Part shown: piece by piece, positions 57,964 through 64,000 of the stretch
How the letters are laid out: every line of letters starts with the position of its first letter
How positions within the stretch are numbered: position 1 is the first letter of the stretch
From: Chrysaora quinquecirrha
Lineage: Eukaryota; Cnidaria; Scyphozoa; Semaeostomeae; Pelagiidae
Reading direction: 5' to 3'
Assembly: GCA_014526335.1 (NCBI GenBank)
Contig: JACTAT010000040.1
Span: 1,248,119 to 1,312,118, forward strand
DNA: 64,000 bases
Translations under genes and position numbers: made by a program
Notes under the pieces: model-generated
What the model was told of the DNA's origin: nothing
Database searches by the model: none
Seen by the model: only the letters and a program-made list of their open reading frames with translations

Positions 57964-58019
57964 CTAGCCTGCGCACAGCCTCAAAACTTTCCTAAGGTTT
58001 GAGGCTGTGCGCAGGCTAG
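57964..58019. repeat. Perfect 22-bp hairpin
   Basis: ctagcctgcgcacagcctcaaa is followed by a 12-base loop (actttcctaagg) and its exact inverse tttgaggctgtgcgcaggctag. The arms are GC-rich in AT-rich surroundings. It could be a tiny foldback insertion or a structured transcript element. Confidence 0.9.
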
Positions 58020-58110
58020 TACTTTCCAGTCCTACCCAGAAATTATGTTTTGACTTTGGTGAAAATCTAAAAATTCCTGGATTAAACATCCAACAAGCCT
58101 ATTCTGGTAA

Positions 58111-58500
58111 TACACGTTTTTTAAATAAGAAACCGGTTTATAAGAAACCTAGAACTCGACACCCCAAAAGTTAAGAAACTTTTAGAACTATGAACTAGGA
58201 GGAAGGAGTTAAGAAACTTAAGAAATTTTTGTGTCAGTTTTCCAACATACTGATTTCACATTTGTGGACGTAGTAATCAATTCTCAAGCATTTCCATGCG
58301 ATTTCTCGCACCTAGCATGGCCAATTCTTTGTAATACAATAATATTAATAATTTGCTTGCTATAATCACGTTTTTTTATCGCAATTTTTCCATTAAATTA
58401 AGAAGCTGTAAAGGAACTTTTAGCACTAAATTTGGGCCAAAAATTAAGAAACTTTTAGAACTAGCCCCCGAGCCAGGTTTCTTATAAAAAAAACGTGTAT
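58111..58500. mobile_element. MITE of the 'TACACG' family, 'AAGAAAC' variant
   Basis: Ends tacacgttttttaaataagaaacc and ggtttcttataaaaaaaacgtgta. The body uses 'aagaaacttttagaact' where the 48783 type uses 'aaggaacttttggaact'. Closest relative is 63501-63887, which is in the opposite orientation. Confidence 0.85.
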
Positions 58501-59422
58501 TGTTTTGCATCATACAGACGGAAAGATGAAGATCTGGTTGCTACCCATTTGGTTATTACCTTATTTAAAGACCGTAGGGCATATTGAGAGGGTGTTGGCG
58601 GAACGCAATGGTAAGTATGGATGTGTGCATGTGTTTATGTATGTAGGAAAACGTAGACTGTTTTCCATGCCAAATGCAAAACTGCAATGTAAACCTTGCC
58701 ATCAGCAGATGGCTGCTTGCTTGAATGTTTTTGTCCATATCAGCGAAAAAATGTCACGAAAAGTTCTAAGCAGGTCTGGGGGAGGGGGTACTTCAATACT
58801 GCACCTGACGGGATGTGCCGCTGAACAGGGTGTGTCCTTTTGCGGTAAAAAAGAATAAAGCGACAGGATGTCCTTTTCTAATAATAATTATGCGACGGGG
58901 AACTTTTCGGAAATTTTTTACGCGACAGGGTACAGGGTGTAGAGCGGTTTGCGACACATCCCCATCTCATTCCCAGTCAAGTCCCCACCCCTAAGGGGAG
59001 GCGGGGCAAACGTTCAGTACCGACGCGCAGAAAAAAAGGCATAAAAACATAAGAAATCACAACTTTTCTCCTGAATTAAAGCGTTATCACAAACATAATA
59101 AAAAGACTGACAAATTCATAAGCCATGCAGCGGAAAATAAACTGAACATACAAACATTAAATTGTTTCCCCCTAGGTCTGGTGACTAGAAATTCGTTTAA
59201 AACTATCGTCGTCAATGGGACAGTATGAATCCCAAATTCAAATCAATACATGTAATTTAATTACGATATAAAACTCGGTACGTTTAACACGAGATTCCTC
59301 TGGAAAATTAGATCGATGTTAGATGTGGAATACCAAATTTATTCAAAATATACATTTATCGTGAGATTCAAGTATCAACTGAAAAAGTCATTATTTATTT
59401 GTTCATTATTTCTATTTACTGT
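58501..59422. other. Downstream of coronin; no gene seen
   Basis: A 117-codon plus frame (58505-58858) has no domain and overlaps repeat-like sequence ('gagagggtgttggcgg', also near 59735 and 61922), so I do not call it. The right part should hold the coronin 3' untranslated region on the minus strand; a possible minus-strand AATAAA lies near 59390-59400. Confidence 0.4.

Positions 59423-64000
<4,578 letters not shown>

Noticed and set aside
58505..58858. 117-codon plus frame with several cysteines
   Set aside because: It begins at a MITE border and contains repeat-like sequence; no family recognised.

Overview
This is eukaryotic nuclear DNA, AT-rich and intron-rich, dense in small inverted-repeat transposons. 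The best fit is a cnidarian, probably an anthozoan (coral or sea anemone). This rests on a fibrinogen-like/EGF/PAN gene of the kind seen in coral skeletal organic matrix proteins, on GT-AG genes with short exons, and on the mix of Ty3/gypsy, Penelope-like, hAT, pogo-like and foldback elements. No species can be named from the sequence alone.

Layout. 1-2500: a pogo-like inverted-repeat element with another MITE inside, then a 22/19-bp minisatellite. 2544-5928 (+): PAN-EGF-fibrinogen-like gene, 5' end not seen. 6075-7170: a 43-bp minisatellite organised in a 387-bp higher-order repeat. 7351-13371 (+): a decayed Ty3/gypsy retroelement whose gag is split by a 2.6-kb insertion of inverted minisatellites. 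13996-17606 (-): an unrecognised gene split by a Penelope-like element with a 12-bp target duplication. 18573-23091 (+): a complete tektin gene. 24113-33241 (+): a complete 14-exon beta-ureidopropionase gene (UPB1). 33242-47900: mostly mobile-element debris plus weak Ig-like and other candidate exons. 47945-51982 (+): a secreted SOUL/heme-binding-like gene. 54780-56714: a foldback element with 675-bp arms made of subrepeats. 59423-64000 (-): the 3' half of a coronin gene, running off the right edge.

The host genes have no shared pathway: ciliary microtubules (tektin), pyrimidine catabolism (UPB1), actin regulation (coronin), and secreted adhesive or heme-binding proteins. The main theme is genome structure. 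Nearly every intron over about 700 bp carries a recognisable element, several insertions keep clean target-site duplications, and three can be read precisely because they cut an open reading frame. I found no evidence for an unknown biochemical system. The most unusual material is the set of foldback elements with minisatellite arms and the insertions that break reading frames.
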